From assembly GCF_026278245.1 (NCBI RefSeq), contig NZ_CP111079.1, forward strand, positions 3,734,501-3,798,500: a stretch of DNA of 64,000 nt, written 5' to 3'. Of the stretch, positions 42,601 through 52,334 are shown in pieces; the first letter of the stretch is position 1; every line of letters starts with the position of its first letter. A program made the position numbers and the translations under genes. The DNA comes from Pontibacter kalidii (GTDB lineage: Bacteria; Bacteroidota; Bacteroidia; Cytophagales; Hymenobacteraceae). The notes beneath the pieces are model-generated. The model worked only from the letters and a program-made list of their open reading frames with translations. It had not been told where the DNA came from and did not search any database.

Positions 42601-45147
42601 TTAGCGTATCTGCTGGCCAATAATGAAGTGGAACATGCCCCGCTTATCGTTCATACGACCCGGCAAGTCATCCAGTCTCCAGGCATAGTCGAAGCCAAGC
42701 AGGCCAAACGCGGCCATAAAGATCCTGGCACCCACACCCGCCGAGCGGTACAGCTTAAACGGGTTATAGTTTTTGTAGCTACCGAAGTTATTTCCTGCCT
42801 CTACAAAAGCCAGGCCATAAATAGTAGCCGCCGGGTTAGGCGAAATCAGCTGGCGCGCCTCAAACACAAACTTGTTATAGGCTATACCACCTGCCTGCAG
42901 TAACTGAGGATCGTTGTTCGTGTTTACGACCCGCTCGTCGTCATATCCACGCAGGCCAATATACTCTGTGCCTACGAAGACATTACCGCCACCCAGGCCA
43001 GATCCTCCAAGTTTAAACCTTTCAAAAGGTCCAACTTCACCGGAACCGTACGTGCCCACAAACCCGAAGTGGGCTCTTGTGTTGAATACCAAATTCCCTG
43101 CCACATTTATAAAGTATGAGGCATCAAACATCCATTTATTAAACTCAATGTACTCAAAGTTGTCGATACGGTCGGAGAACAGCGAGTACGGCGGCGTCAG
43201 GTTTACACTAAGGGAGAAAGTTGAACCACGCCTCGGGAACGTCGGGTTATCGATACTGGAGCGGCCCAGCGTATTCACGATGGAAATACTATTCGATACA
43301 CCGTTATCAAACATCGTTAACTGGCCATTCTCCACAATGCTGAACAGTCCGTAGTCCTTCAGGGTGTAGCGGTTATAAGACAGCGAGTGGTTCATGTAGA
43401 AGTAGTTGTCCGGCCAGTTCAGGCGGCGGCCCAGGCTTATTGCTGCACCATCCACGTTCAGTCGGCTCAGTTCATTTACATCATCCACCTCGATGTAGGG
43501 GTTATAGATTCTCGGGTCTCTCCTGTAAATTGTTTTAAACAAACTTACAGAAAGGGAGTTTGGCTTGCGCCCTCCCAGCCACGGCTCTGTAAACGAGAAG
43601 GAGTAAGACTGGTAGGATTTACCGTTTGCCTGCACGTTCAGCGACAGGCGCTGGCCGTCGCCGGTAGGGATAGGCTTCCACTCCGACAGGTCCAGCATTT
43701 TACGGGTAGAGAAGTTGTTGAGCGACAGGCCTACAGTACCTACGGCACCGATCGGTCCGCCCCAGCCACCGGAAAGGCTAATCTGGTCATTCGGGCGCTC
43801 TGTCACGCTGTAAGCGATGTCCACCGTACCGTCTGCCGGGTTAGGAATCGGATTCAGGCCAATTGTCTCCGGGTCGAAGTAGCCAAGACCAGCCAGTTCG
43901 TTCCGGGTTCTGATCAAATCATCGCGGCTATACTTCTGGCCCGGCAAGGTGCGTATCTCACGCAGAATCACGTGGTCGCTTGTTTTGTCGTTGCCAGAAA
44001 TCAGGATCTTGTTGATGGTAGCTTGCGGTCCTTCCTGCACCCGCATCTCCAGGTCAATGGAGTCGCCCTCCACGCGCATCTCCACCGGGGTGATGCTGGA
44101 GAACAGGTAACCGTCGTTCTGATAAAGTGCAGATACGTCAATGCCGGCAGGATTGTAGGTCAGGCGTTTCTCCAACTCAACCTGGTCGTATACATCGCCT
44201 TTGCTGATACCCAGCACGCGCGCCAGGTAGTCATCATCGTACAGGTAGTTACCTGTCCAGACGATATTGCGGTAGAAGTACTGCTGGCCTTCATCCACGG
44301 TGATCTGAATGCCCAGGCGATCTTCGCTGATGCGGTATACCGAGTCAGAAACGATGGTGGCATCGCGGTAGCCCTGGCTGTTATAGAAGGTGATGAGCGC
44401 CTCCTTGTCTTCCTCGAACTTGGTTCGGTTAAACTTAGAGGAGGTAAAGATCTTGTAAAACCGCTTTTCCTTGGTGTTCTTGAGCTGGCGCTGCAGCTTT
44501 TTATCCTTAAAGGCGTCGTTGCCAACAAACTCAATATCGCCAACCTTTACCTTGTCACCTTTATCCACATGTATGTTCAGCACCACGCTGTTCGGAAGGA
44601 TGGAGTCCGGGCGCTGCGTGATATTCACCTTCACGTTCAGGAAGCTCTTGTCCACATAGTACTCCCGCACCACGTTACGGGTACTGTTCAGCACGGCGTC
44701 CGTCACGATGCGTCCCTTTTGAAGCGGCACCTTGTCGCGCAGCGCCTCAGCCTGCGACTTATTGATGCCGGAGAAACGGAAGTTAGAAAGGCGTGGGCGC
44801 TCCGTCAGGTTAAAGGTAAGGTAGATAACCTCCCCCTCGGTATGGGCCGTCACATCCACATCTCCCAGAATACCCTGGTCCCACAGGTTCTGGATGGCCC
44901 GACTGATATCTTCCCCTGGCACCGTAATCATGTCGCCCTCTTTCAGACCTGTCAGGGAGGTAAGCGCAATAGGGTCCAGGAACTTGTATCCGCTTACCTT
45001 GATTTCTCCAATGCGGTACTGGCGCGGCTGCTGGTAATCTATCGGAGACGGCTGGGCAGGTCTGTTTAGTACTTGGGAAGAGGCCGTGCCTGCCATTAGC
45101 AGCAACACAAGCACCCAGATGCATCTAATCATTTGTGTGTTTATCAC
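42601..45147 (-). CDS. bamA: Outer-membrane protein assembly factor BamA
   Basis: This 848-residue Omp85 protein inserts beta-barrels into the outer membrane. A signal peptide (WVLVLLLMAGTASSQ) is followed by POTRA domains (IGEIKVSGYKFLDPIALTSL; VKVGDIEFVGNDAFKDKKLQ; ATINKILISGNDKTSDHVIL). The C-terminal barrel contains GRSSIDNPTFPRRGSTFSLS and the lid motif region FKLGGSGLGG...GLRGYDDE (VRGF/LRGY type). It overlaps uppS by four bases. Confidence 0.96.
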   Translation of the reverse strand: MINTQMIRCIWVLVLLLMAGTASSQVLNRPAQPSPIDYQQPRQYRIGEIKVSGYKFLDPIALTSLTGLKEGDMITVPGEDISRAIQNLWDQGILGDVDVTAHTEGEVIYLTFNLTERPRLSNFRFSGINKSQAEALRDKVPLQKGRIVTDAVLNSTRNVVREYYVDKSFLNVKVNITQRPDSILPNSVVLNIHVDKGDKVKVGDIEFVGNDAFKDKKLQRQLKNTKEKRFYKIFTSSKFNRTKFEEDKEALITFYNSQGYRDATIVSDSVYRISEDRLGIQITVDEGQQYFYRNIVWTGNYLYDDDYLARVLGISKGDVYDQVELEKRLTYNPAGIDVSALYQNDGYLFSSITPVEMRVEGDSIDLEMRVQEGPQATINKILISGNDKTSDHVILREIRTLPGQKYSRDDLIRTRNELAGLGYFDPETIGLNPIPNPADGTVDIAYSVTERPNDQISLSGGWGGPIGAVGTVGLSLNNFSTRKMLDLSEWKPIPTGDGQRLSLNVQANGKSYQSYSFSFTEPWLGGRKPNSLSVSLFKTIYRRDPRIYNPYIEVDDVNELSRLNVDGAAISLGRRLNWPDNYFYMNHSLSYNRYTLKDYGLFSIVENGQLTMFDNGVSNSISIVNTLGRSSIDNPTFPRRGSTFSLSVNLTPPYSLFSDRIDNFEYIEFNKWMFDASYFINVAGNLVFNTRAHFGFVGTYGSGEVGPFERFKLGGSGLGGGNVFVGTEYIGLRGYDDERVVNTNNDPQLLQAGGIAYNKFVFEARQLISPNPAATIYGLAFVEAGNNFGSYKNYNPFKLYRSAGVGARIFMAAFGLLGFDYAWRLDDLPGRMNDKRGMFHFIIGQQIR

Positions 45148-45887
45148 TTTGTTAGTTGTTCACTTGTCTTACCGAAGCGGCGCTCACGGCTTTGGTAAGC
45201 TAATATTGCCTCGTAGAGATGCTCCTTCCGGAAATCGGGCCAAAGCAACTCTGTAATGTATAACTCAGTATAAGCTAGTTGCCAGAGCAGGAAATTGCTG
45301 ATACGCTGCTCACCGCTGGTCCTGATCAATAGTTCGGGGTCGGGCATACCTGCTGTAGAGAGGTAGCCGGCAATGGTGGTTTCGGTTATTTCGTCAGCTT
45401 GTATAGTACCATGACCCACTTCAGCGGCAACGCGTTGCACAGCCTGCGTAATGTCCCAGCGCCCACTGTAGCTCAGCGCCAGCACCAGGGTCATGCGGTT
45501 ATTGTCTTTCGTAATCTCAATGGCCTCCATCAGCTCGCGCTGGCAGGCCTCCGGCAGGCTGGCCGTGTTGCCAATGGTCTGCAGGCGTATGTTGTTTTTA
45601 TTGAGGGTGGCGGTTTCCTTGCGGATGGTAGATACCAGCAGCGTCATCAGCGCCGACACCTCCTCCATGGGCCTTGACCAGTTCTCTGTGGAAAAGGCAT
45701 ACAGTGTCAGGTACCCCACGCCAAGTTCAGCCGCCGCCTCCACTGTGTCGCGCACGGCTTTTATAGCGTTCTGATGCCCAAAGATGCGCAGGCCGCCCCT
45801 TTTCTTCGCCCAACGCCCGTTGCCGTCCATGATAACGGCGATGTGCTTTGGTAAATTGCCTAAGTCTACTTTCTCCTTCAGATTCAT
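45144..45887 (-). CDS. uppS: Undecaprenyl pyrophosphate synthase (isoprenyl transferase)
   Basis: This 247-residue cis-prenyltransferase makes the C55 lipid carrier for peptidoglycan and O-antigen. Motifs include IAVIMDGNGRWAKKRG (with the catalytic Asp), LTLYAFSTENWSRP and the C-terminal PDPELLIRTSGEQRISNFLLWQLAYTE. I chose ATG 45887 (MNLKEKVDLG) over the seven-residue longer frame. Its stop overlaps the bamA start, a standard Bacteroidota neighbourhood. Confidence 0.96.
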   Translation of the reverse strand: MNLKEKVDLGNLPKHIAVIMDGNGRWAKKRGGLRIFGHQNAIKAVRDTVEAAAELGVGYLTLYAFSTENWSRPMEEVSALMTLLVSTIRKETATLNKNNIRLQTIGNTASLPEACQRELMEAIEITKDNNRMTLVLALSYSGRWDITQAVQRVAAEVGHGTIQADEITETTIAGYLSTAGMPDPELLIRTSGEQRISNFLLWQLAYTELYITELLWPDFRKEHLYEAILAYQSRERRFGKTSEQLTK

Positions 45888-45946
45888 TAAAACACAATTT
45901 CCCTGCAAGTTACAAAAAGCAAGAGAAATTCATGAATGATTGCCAT

Positions 45947-46714
45947 TTAATCTAAGAGACCTGGCCTGTTCTTGTATACCGGAGGGCAGTTATAGCGGTA
46001 GAAAGTATAGGAGATGCTGATGCCGTTGTAGAAGTACCAGTCGTTGTCGTGCGGGTTGGCCAGGTTCTCCGGATATTCAGGGGAGTGTAGATAATCCAGC
46101 TTATCTGTGAAGGTTTTCCGGGCCCCAAATTCCAGACCCAGGTTCCAGTGGGTACTGAGGGCATACTTCAGCCCCAGCCCAAAGGGTATGGCCACCGTCA
46201 TGTCGGTGTCAAACTCCCTGTCTACATTGCCATTCAGGTGAAGTTTCTTATTATACAGCAGGCCCGCGATACCCACAAATAGGTATGGCGACAGGCGTGG
46301 ACTCTGGCTGCGGTCATAGTAATCCAGGAAGTTGTACTCCATTACGCCCGAAAGCTCCAGCAAACTCAGGCGCAGCTCAGCCTGCCGAAAAGCATGCAGC
46401 GGACGCTCGTCAAAAGCCTCATCACTGAATGTGTTATCGTCAATTAACCGATGGCTGCCCATAAAGCCTCCCCGCAGCGTGATGGCATTGGACATGTCGC
46501 GGCGATAAAAGACGGTGAGCGCAGGCTGGTTGTTCAGAAAGCGGTAGTTGGGTGATATCTCTCCCTTATAGTTGGCCCCGCCGATACCGATCCCTATCTC
46601 GGAAGTAGTAACTGGCTTTGGTGCCTGGGCGCTTGCAGCTAGGCCAAAAAAAACACTCCCTATCTGCACGAGTAGACAAATAAGGAGTGCCTGTTTTAAG
46701 GTACGTAATGTCAT
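45947..46714 (-). CDS. DUF6089/PorG-like outer-membrane protein, copy 2
   Basis: This 255-residue protein has a signal peptide (LLICLLVQIGSVFFGLAASAQ) and a barrel-like body: EIGIGIGGANYKGEISPNY, ITLRGGFMGSHRL, LSPYLFVGIAGLLYNKK and FGLGLKYALSTHWNLGLEFGARKTFTDKLDYL. This matches DUF6089, the PorG type studied as a type IX secretion component in Porphyromonas. It lies in the usual place just before uppS and bamA; direct involvement in secretion is not shown here. Confidence 0.85.
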   Translation of the reverse strand: MTLRTLKQALLICLLVQIGSVFFGLAASAQAPKPVTTSEIGIGIGGANYKGEISPNYRFLNNQPALTVFYRRDMSNAITLRGGFMGSHRLIDDNTFSDEAFDERPLHAFRQAELRLSLLELSGVMEYNFLDYYDRSQSPRLSPYLFVGIAGLLYNKKLHLNGNVDREFDTDMTVAIPFGLGLKYALSTHWNLGLEFGARKTFTDKLDYLHSPEYPENLANPHDNDWYFYNGISISYTFYRYNCPPVYKNRPGLLD

Positions 46715-46762
46715 GTATTCTGAGCAAAGTTTAGTTGAACAACGCAGCCGCTGTCCGTTCTA

Positions 46763-47749
46763 TTATCTAAACTTCGGACTTCTAATGCGCGGTGTTAAAA
46801 TATAGTTAATGGTTAAGCCTGTGGTAATGTACCAATCGTCATCTGATCTTTCGCCTCTCTGCTGGCCGTCTCTGCCGTAGCCTCTTACGATATCGTAAGG
46901 TGTACCGCTTGGGTCTGGCAAAGTATTAAAGCCTGAGCCTGCGCTTCTATCAGAAAGTATGGCGGCAGCAGTAGGGTTCTCTCCTCCCCCTGCCAGGATA
47001 TTGGCTTTAGAGGCATAGCTTGTGCTTACGTCATCCAGGTAATCGGTGAAAGTCTTTCTCCAGCCTATCTCCAGGCTCAGGTCCCAGTATCTGTCAATCT
47101 TGTAGCGAACACCCAGACCAAAAGGAATGGCGATCTGCACGCGTTTGTAAGGGTCCGGGTAATCGCCTCCAGAAGCATACTGCCCCTCGGTACCTAAAGG
47201 TTGCAATTCATACCAGCCATCTGCAATATCAGCATCGCCAAGGTTGCCTTGGGAACCGCTTTCATAATACGCTTTAGGATTGTGGTGCATAACTGCCACA
47301 CCCAGGAAACCATACGGCACAAAGTCCGGACGGCGCTGGAAAGTACTGCGGTTTTCGAACAGGTCTACGATAGCTACGGCGCTCAGTTCTTTAATATCGT
47401 TTCTGAAAGAGAGATTCCTGCCGAAGCGACCTCTGTTCTCCCCTTCATTCTGTGAAGCGCTCAGGGCATCATCTCCGGTGATACGCCCCCATGTAAAGCC
47501 TACGCGGTAAGAGAAGCGCGGCGCGAAACGGTAAGCGTAACTGATGCTTGCACTAGGCCTTGTAGACTTAAAGCGGAAACTCGTAAAGTCTGGCTGCGGC
47601 ACGATGTCTCCGAAGTAGTTCATGGCCCCTAGAGAAAAGCCTACGGTGCCATACTGCTTACGCTTCGTCCAACGCTGCGCTTCGGCGCCTGGGGCGCAAA
47701 GTGTAAGCATAAAACCGAGCGTCAAAACAAGAGTACAAAGTTTCTTCAT
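46763..47749 (-). CDS. DUF6089/PorG-like outer-membrane protein, copy 1
   Basis: This 328-residue relative of the next gene has its start at ATG 47749 (MKKLCTLVLTLGFMLTLCAP). It shares the pattern YGTVGFSLGAMNYFGDIVPQ, SYAYRFAPRFSYRVGFTWG, FGLGVRYKIDRYWDLSLEIGWRKTFTDYLDDV and YITTGLTINYIL. An insert between the last strands makes it about 70 residues longer than copy 2. A candidate -7 element lies upstream, so this pair may have its own promoter. Confidence 0.85.
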   Translation of the reverse strand: MKKLCTLVLTLGFMLTLCAPGAEAQRWTKRKQYGTVGFSLGAMNYFGDIVPQPDFTSFRFKSTRPSASISYAYRFAPRFSYRVGFTWGRITGDDALSASQNEGENRGRFGRNLSFRNDIKELSAVAIVDLFENRSTFQRRPDFVPYGFLGVAVMHHNPKAYYESGSQGNLGDADIADGWYELQPLGTEGQYASGGDYPDPYKRVQIAIPFGLGVRYKIDRYWDLSLEIGWRKTFTDYLDDVSTSYASKANILAGGGENPTAAAILSDRSAGSGFNTLPDPSGTPYDIVRGYGRDGQQRGERSDDDWYITTGLTINYILTPRIRSPKFR

Positions 47750-47814
47750 AATAGAGAAATATATAAAAGGTAGCGTATCAGTAAGCTTGTATTCACCCCA
47801 AATTAATAGAAGCC

Positions 47815-47822
47815 AAAAATAA
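47815..47822 (-). promoter_or_regulatory. Putative internal -7 promoter element
   Basis: On the minus strand TATTTTTG matches TAnnTTTG, 66 bp before the DUF6089 copy 1 start. It lies in the 118-bp gap after nadK. Confidence 0.35.
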
Positions 47823-47867
47823 CGAGAATACCGGACTAACAAAATAATATAACAGATATATTTAATA

Positions 47868-48755
47868 TTATTTTATGATGCTATTCCGCTTGTCAAGCCC
47901 CCAATTCAGCTTGCTCCGAAGTGTTGATAGAAAGTTAACATGGTGAAGCTTTACCAGCCTGGCCACAAAAGCCTCCCTCCGCACCGCCAACTGCACGTTC
48001 ATGTCCACTGATGTAGACCTGGAATCCAGCGCAGCCAGATAGCTGCTGCTGCGCCCCTCCACCTCAAACGAGATCACGGTGCGATCAGACACGATCATGG
48101 GCCGCACGTTCAGGTTATGCGGACATACGGGCGAAATAACAAAATTGTTGGTCTGCGGTAGCACCAGAGGTCCCCCACAGCTAAGCGAGTACCCCGTGGA
48201 ACCGGTGGGCGTGGCCACCACCAAGCCATCGCCCCAGTAAGAGTTCAAATATTCACCATCTATATACGTATGCACCACTATCATGGACGAAGTATCGCGC
48301 TTTAGTATACTAAACTCATTCAGCCCGAAATTGATGCCGTTAAACACCTCCTGGTCAGAATCCACGCGGATAAGCGCGCGGTCATCCAGGGCATAATGGC
48401 CTTTATAGAGCGCGTCTATTGCGATGTTTATACTATCGTAAGGGATGGTGGCCAGAAAGCCGAGGCGGCCGGTGTTGATTCCAAGTATGGGCAGCTGCTG
48501 CGCCCCCACATAGGTAACCGTATCCAGCAGGGTGCCGTCGCCGCCAATGCTCAACACCACATCCACCCCCTCCAGCTTATCGCCGCGCCTGAAGGTTTCG
48601 ATGCCGGTAGGCAGGTTGATGGTATTTTTCAGGTACAGTTCAAAGTGCTCTACCAGGCACAGCTGGGCCTTGCGGCGGTGCAGCTCATCAAAAAGCGCCT
48701 GGATAAAGGGGCTGATGTCATCGGTAAAGGGTTTACCAAGTATGGCAATTTTCAT
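47868..48755 (-). CDS. nadK: NAD kinase
   Basis: NadK phosphorylates NAD to NADP. The 295-residue protein has the GGDG motif in VLSIGGDGTLLDTV, NE in GLNEFSILKRDTSSM, and the conserved GDGLVVATPTGSTGYSLSCGGP. Length and motif order are standard. It lies 10 bp downstream of the TamA-like gene and is part of the long minus-strand cluster. Confidence 0.96.
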   Translation of the reverse strand: MKIAILGKPFTDDISPFIQALFDELHRRKAQLCLVEHFELYLKNTINLPTGIETFRRGDKLEGVDVVLSIGGDGTLLDTVTYVGAQQLPILGINTGRLGFLATIPYDSINIAIDALYKGHYALDDRALIRVDSDQEVFNGINFGLNEFSILKRDTSSMIVVHTYIDGEYLNSYWGDGLVVATPTGSTGYSLSCGGPLVLPQTNNFVISPVCPHNLNVRPMIVSDRTVISFEVEGRSSSYLAALDSRSTSVDMNVQLAVRREAFVARLVKLHHVNFLSTLRSKLNWGLDKRNSIIK

Positions 48756-48765
48756 AGTAGTCGTG

Positions 48766-50154
48766 TTAAAAAGGAAACCTTGCGCTAAAGTATAATCCGG
48801 TGTCCCCCTCCCGGTTCAGGGTATACTCCAGCCGTAGTACGATGTCGTAAAAGGTCACGGCATGCAACCCCATCCCGCTGCCCAGCAGCAGGCGGTTCGT
48901 GAGCGGGTTCTTCTGCCCGAAAACGTCATCCACCACGTACCCGGCGTCAGTAAAAGCATTAAGGTAGAGCGCCAACGGCACACTGTTGAACTTCGGATTA
49001 TCTATAAATGTAAGCTTTATACTTTTAATATCCAGCAATTTCCGCGTCAGGCCCTGTTTAAAAAGCCCGTAGTGCTGCCCCCCCACCACGTATAGCTCGT
49101 AGCCGCGCACGTAGGAGCGGTAGCCCAGCGCAACGTTATCGGCAAAGGCATGCCTGCCGGCCAGCCGCAGCTGCCCCTCCGCCCCCGCCATGTACGTATA
49201 CTTGCCCGGGAGCGGAAGATACCGCACATACTTGGCCCGGGCCGTGGTATACGGCGAACCAGATTTTTCCAGGAAAAGCGTTTGCCCCAGGGCAGCCTCA
49301 AAGTAGCTCCCCGCCGTGGGGTAGGCAAAATTATTGCGCAGGTTGATGACCCTGTACAGCTCCACCCGGGCGTACTGCCGCTCCCGCTGCGCATCCCGGT
49401 AGTAATCGGGGTTCAGGAAGGCCACGGAGTCGGAGATGTGCTCGTTGAAGTAGGACAGCCTTAGCCCCGACTGCCGCTGCACGTTCTGCCGGTGCACCAG
49501 CGCCGCCGACACCGAGCTGCGCTTGATGGGCATGCCATTCTCCTGCTCAAAGAAACGCTGCTTGTTATTCAGGTTGGTGTAGCTGATGGTGCGGCTACGG
49601 TAGTCGGCCACCGAGAAATCTGCCCCCAGGTTATACTTGCGCCATACGTATGGGATGCGGTAGCCCAGTTCCAGGCGCTTGTTAAAGCCCCGCTGCACCC
49701 GCACGCGCACCTCCTCATTACGGCCCCTGAAGTTGCGCCGGATCAGGTTGAGGCCATAGTCGATGCGGCTCCAGTCCTTTTTCTCCAGCCAGGCGTTAAA
49801 ATTACGGTCGGCAAAGTCAAAAATAGGGATGGGATACAGGTAAAAGCGCTCCTGCACCTGGTAGGTTACCTGCACCAGCCCTTCGGAGCAAGTATACGTG
49901 TAGTTAACATGGTGGAACAGGCGGAGGTTGAACAGGCGCTTCTGGTTCTCCTGTAGCAGCGGCTCCAGCTCCTCGGCCAGTATGGTGTCGCCGGGGGCAA
50001 AGGTGAGCTCGCGCAGCATTACCTGGCTTTTGGTGGTCTCGTTCCCGGCCAGGCTAATGTCGGCTACCACCACGGCAGGCACCGTGCAGGGGTTGGCCAG
50101 CGCTGCGGCTCCGGTAAAAAGTACAAGTATAAACAGGAAAGCTCGCAGCGGCAT
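48766..50154 (-). CDS. Omp85-like (BamA/TamA-type) outer-membrane protein, short form
   Basis: This 462-residue protein has a signal peptide (FLFILVLFTGAAALA), then a single POTRA-like segment (VVADISLAGNETTKSQVMLREL ... VQVTYQVQERFYLYPIPIF). A surface-antigen-type barrel with GYRSYVRGYELYVV (RGY lid motif) and DAGYVVDDVFGQ completes it. With one POTRA it is much shorter than BamA. It may be a lipid or protein translocation homologue; its partner is unknown. Confidence 0.8.
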   Translation of the reverse strand: MPLRAFLFILVLFTGAAALANPCTVPAVVVADISLAGNETTKSQVMLRELTFAPGDTILAEELEPLLQENQKRLFNLRLFHHVNYTYTCSEGLVQVTYQVQERFYLYPIPIFDFADRNFNAWLEKKDWSRIDYGLNLIRRNFRGRNEEVRVRVQRGFNKRLELGYRIPYVWRKYNLGADFSVADYRSRTISYTNLNNKQRFFEQENGMPIKRSSVSAALVHRQNVQRQSGLRLSYFNEHISDSVAFLNPDYYRDAQRERQYARVELYRVINLRNNFAYPTAGSYFEAALGQTLFLEKSGSPYTTARAKYVRYLPLPGKYTYMAGAEGQLRLAGRHAFADNVALGYRSYVRGYELYVVGGQHYGLFKQGLTRKLLDIKSIKLTFIDNPKFNSVPLALYLNAFTDAGYVVDDVFGQKNPLTNRLLLGSGMGLHAVTFYDIVLRLEYTLNREGDTGLYFSARFPF

Positions 50155-50165
50155 TTATGCAAGCA

Positions 50166-50831
50166 TTAAATGTCGAGGTATTTGAAGAGCATGTCGAGGC
50201 GGTCGCGGCCCACGTCGTAGTCGGTGTTGTCGTTAAACTGGGCGGTGATGCGGTACTCAAAGCGCTCGAGCGTGGCGATGATGCGGCTCAGGTCGGTGGT
50301 GTTCAGCTTCAGGGTCAGCTTGATCTTGTAGGGGTCCAGCTCGTCCGGCGACACGTAGGCGCTCAGAATCTTGGTTTTTTCCTCCTCGATCAACCGGCTG
50401 ATCTGGGCCAGCGAGTAGTCGCGCTCCGGCATGGAAAGCACCAGTATACTTCCCGAGCCCTGCAGCGCCGACATCTGCCCGAAAGCCGCCAATGTATCGT
50501 TAATGGTGATCACACCCATGTAGTCATGCTCCTCGTCGAGCACGGCCACGACCTGAATCTTGTTCTTGATGGCAGCCTCCATCACATCGTAGAAGTGCTG
50601 CTGTCCCTGCACGTGCACCTCCTGGAACTCCAGTTCCAGATCCTTGAGTTGGCGGGTACGGTCGGGCAGCTCGATTAGGTTAAGCTCGGTGGCCAGCCCC
50701 ATGTACTTGCGGTTGCTTACCACCGGCAACTCGTTTACGCGGAACTCATCCATCCACCGCAGCGCCTTGTCTACGGTGTCGTAGAACTTCAGCGGCGGAA
50801 TCATTTGGTTGATGAGTTCTTCTGCGATCAT
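50166..50831 (-). CDS. CBS-domain protein
   Basis: This 221-residue protein has two CBS motifs (residues about 1-60: LINQMIPPLKFYDTVDKALR..FRVNELPVV; about 70-125: YDVMEAAIKNKIQVVAVLDEEHDYMGVITIND). They form a Bateman module that usually binds adenine nucleotides. The C-terminal half (residues 130-221, SALQGSGSILVLSMPERDYSL ... VSPDELDPYKIKLTLKLNT) looks like an ACT-type domain. It is coupled to the alpha/beta hydrolase by a four-base overlap. Confidence 0.88.
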   Translation of the reverse strand: MIAEELINQMIPPLKFYDTVDKALRWMDEFRVNELPVVSNRKYMGLATELNLIELPDRTRQLKDLELEFQEVHVQGQQHFYDVMEAAIKNKIQVVAVLDEEHDYMGVITINDTLAAFGQMSALQGSGSILVLSMPERDYSLAQISRLIEEEKTKILSAYVSPDELDPYKIKLTLKLNTTDLSRIIATLERFEYRITAQFNDNTDYDVGRDRLDMLFKYLDI

Positions 50832-51604
50832 ACGGATGAGGCGGTTATCGGTGTTCTTTCTAAATACTTTTCTAAGATACTGTTAAACTTCTCCGGATGT
50901 TCCATCATTGGCGCGTGCCCGCACTTATCTATAAAGAATAAATCAGAGTTATCGATGAGCCTGTTAAACTCGTAGGCCACCAGCGGCGGCGTGATCGTAT
51001 CGTTCAGTCCCCAGATTAACAACGTAGGCACCTTAATGTTTGTGATATCCTTGGCCATATTATGTCGCTGGGCCGATTTGGCGATGGCGATGATGCGCAG
51101 GCACTTGGCATTGCTGTTGGTGATGCCGAACACTTCGTCCACCAGCTCCCTGGTAGCCGTTTTGGGGTCGTAGAACGTATAGCCCACGCGCTCCTCCACA
51201 TACTCATAGTTGCCGCGCTTCGGAAAAGAGCCGCCCATGGAGTCCTCGAAGAGGCCGGAGCTACCGGTTAGCACCAGGCGCTTTACCATTTTCGGGTTGT
51301 TCAACGTATACACCAGCCCTACGTGGCCGCCCAGCGAGTTACCGAGCAGGGTCAGGTTCTGCAGTTTTTTGAGTTTCACGAAGCCCTCCACAAAGTTCAC
51401 CAGCCCCGGCACGCCAGCCTTGTGCAGCGCCATCTCATAGATCGGCATCAGCGGAATGACCACGCGGTAGTTCTTCGAGAAATGGTCCACAACGCCGTTC
51501 CAATTGCTGAGTGCCCCGAAAAGGCCATGCAGCAGCAACAGCACCTCTCCTTCTCCCTCATCAATATACTGATATTCTCCTTCTTGTTTGACTTGTAAAT
51601 CCAT
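50828..51604 (-). CDS. Alpha/beta hydrolase
   Basis: This 258-residue enzyme has an HGLFGALSNW oxyanion strand, the nucleophile elbow LLGNSLGGHVGL (Ser near residue 93), an Asp in the LLIWGLNDTITPP loop and His near the C terminus in DKCGHAPMMEHPEKF. Substrate is unknown. It reads first in the minus-strand envelope cluster and overlaps the CBS gene by four bases. Confidence 0.92.
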   Translation of the reverse strand: MDLQVKQEGEYQYIDEGEGEVLLLLHGLFGALSNWNGVVDHFSKNYRVVIPLMPIYEMALHKAGVPGLVNFVEGFVKLKKLQNLTLLGNSLGGHVGLVYTLNNPKMVKRLVLTGSSGLFEDSMGGSFPKRGNYEYVEERVGYTFYDPKTATRELVDEVFGITNSNAKCLRIIAIAKSAQRHNMAKDITNIKVPTLLIWGLNDTITPPLVAYEFNRLIDNSDLFFIDKCGHAPMMEHPEKFNSILEKYLERTPITASSV

Positions 51605-51750
51605 GAATCGAAAAAACTTTTATAAGAAACCTGTGTGCTGCCCTTGCTTATACTTTCTGCAGCAGTAGCCGGTTTCCGGAAATTGCCCCAGACGCATGCA
51701 GCGGAAGTATACGTTTGCCTGCTCTGCAAAGTATGAACAAACATGGAGCC

Positions 51751-52332
51751 TTAACGGCCCGATGCCTGCGCAATATTAACAATACTAACCCAATTTTGAA
51801 GCATCTGCAAGCCATAAGTGGTGAGGGCGGCCTCAGGGTGGAACTGCAGCGCGTAGAGCGGCAGCTCCCGGTGCCGGAACGCCATCAGTTCCCCCTCCTG
51901 CGTGTGGGCCAGCGGTATTATACTTTCCGGCGTTTGGCGCAGCACCAGCGAGTGGTAGCGCACTACTGGCATCGTGGCTGGCAAGCCTTCAAAAAGAGGG
52001 TCTTCCGCGCAGGTGATCTCCGATATTTTGCCATGCATGGGCCGCAGCCCCTTCTCCAGCTTAGCCCCGAAGAACTCGCCCAGCGCCTGGTGCCCCAGGC
52101 AAATACCCAGCATCGGCACGCGGTTATGGTAATAGCTGATCACCTCCATCATACTTCCGGCACCCTGCGGCGCCCCCGGCCCTGGCGAGAGCACCACCGC
52201 CTCAATAGGTAGTTTCTGTAGCTCCTGCAGTGGTACGTCGTTCCGCTCCACCCGCACTACCACTCCCAGGCGGCCAAAGTAGTCGACCAGGTTATAGGTA
52301 AAGGAGTCGAAATTATCGAGCAGGAGAAACAT
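51751..52332 (-). CDS. Anthranilate/aminodeoxychorismate synthase component II (glutamine amidotransferase)
   Basis: This 193-residue class I amidotransferase supplies ammonia to TrpE or PabB. The catalytic triad is Cys78 in LGICLGHQALGEFFG, with His165 and Glu167 in QFHPEA. LLLDNFDSFTYNL opens the protein. No trp or pab partner lies in the window, so it could serve tryptophan or folate synthesis; in many Bacteroidota one enzyme serves both. Confidence 0.92.
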   Translation of the reverse strand: MFLLLDNFDSFTYNLVDYFGRLGVVVRVERNDVPLQELQKLPIEAVVLSPGPGAPQGAGSMMEVISYYHNRVPMLGICLGHQALGEFFGAKLEKGLRPMHGKISEITCAEDPLFEGLPATMPVVRYHSLVLRQTPESIIPLAHTQEGELMAFRHRELPLYALQFHPEAALTTYGLQMLQNWVSIVNIAQASGR

Positions 52333-52334
52333 GG

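Noticed and set aside
43387..45069. 560-residue frame antisense to bamA
   Set aside because: It mirrors bamA codons, is rich in His/Val/Gln typical of antisense frames, and bamA is certain.
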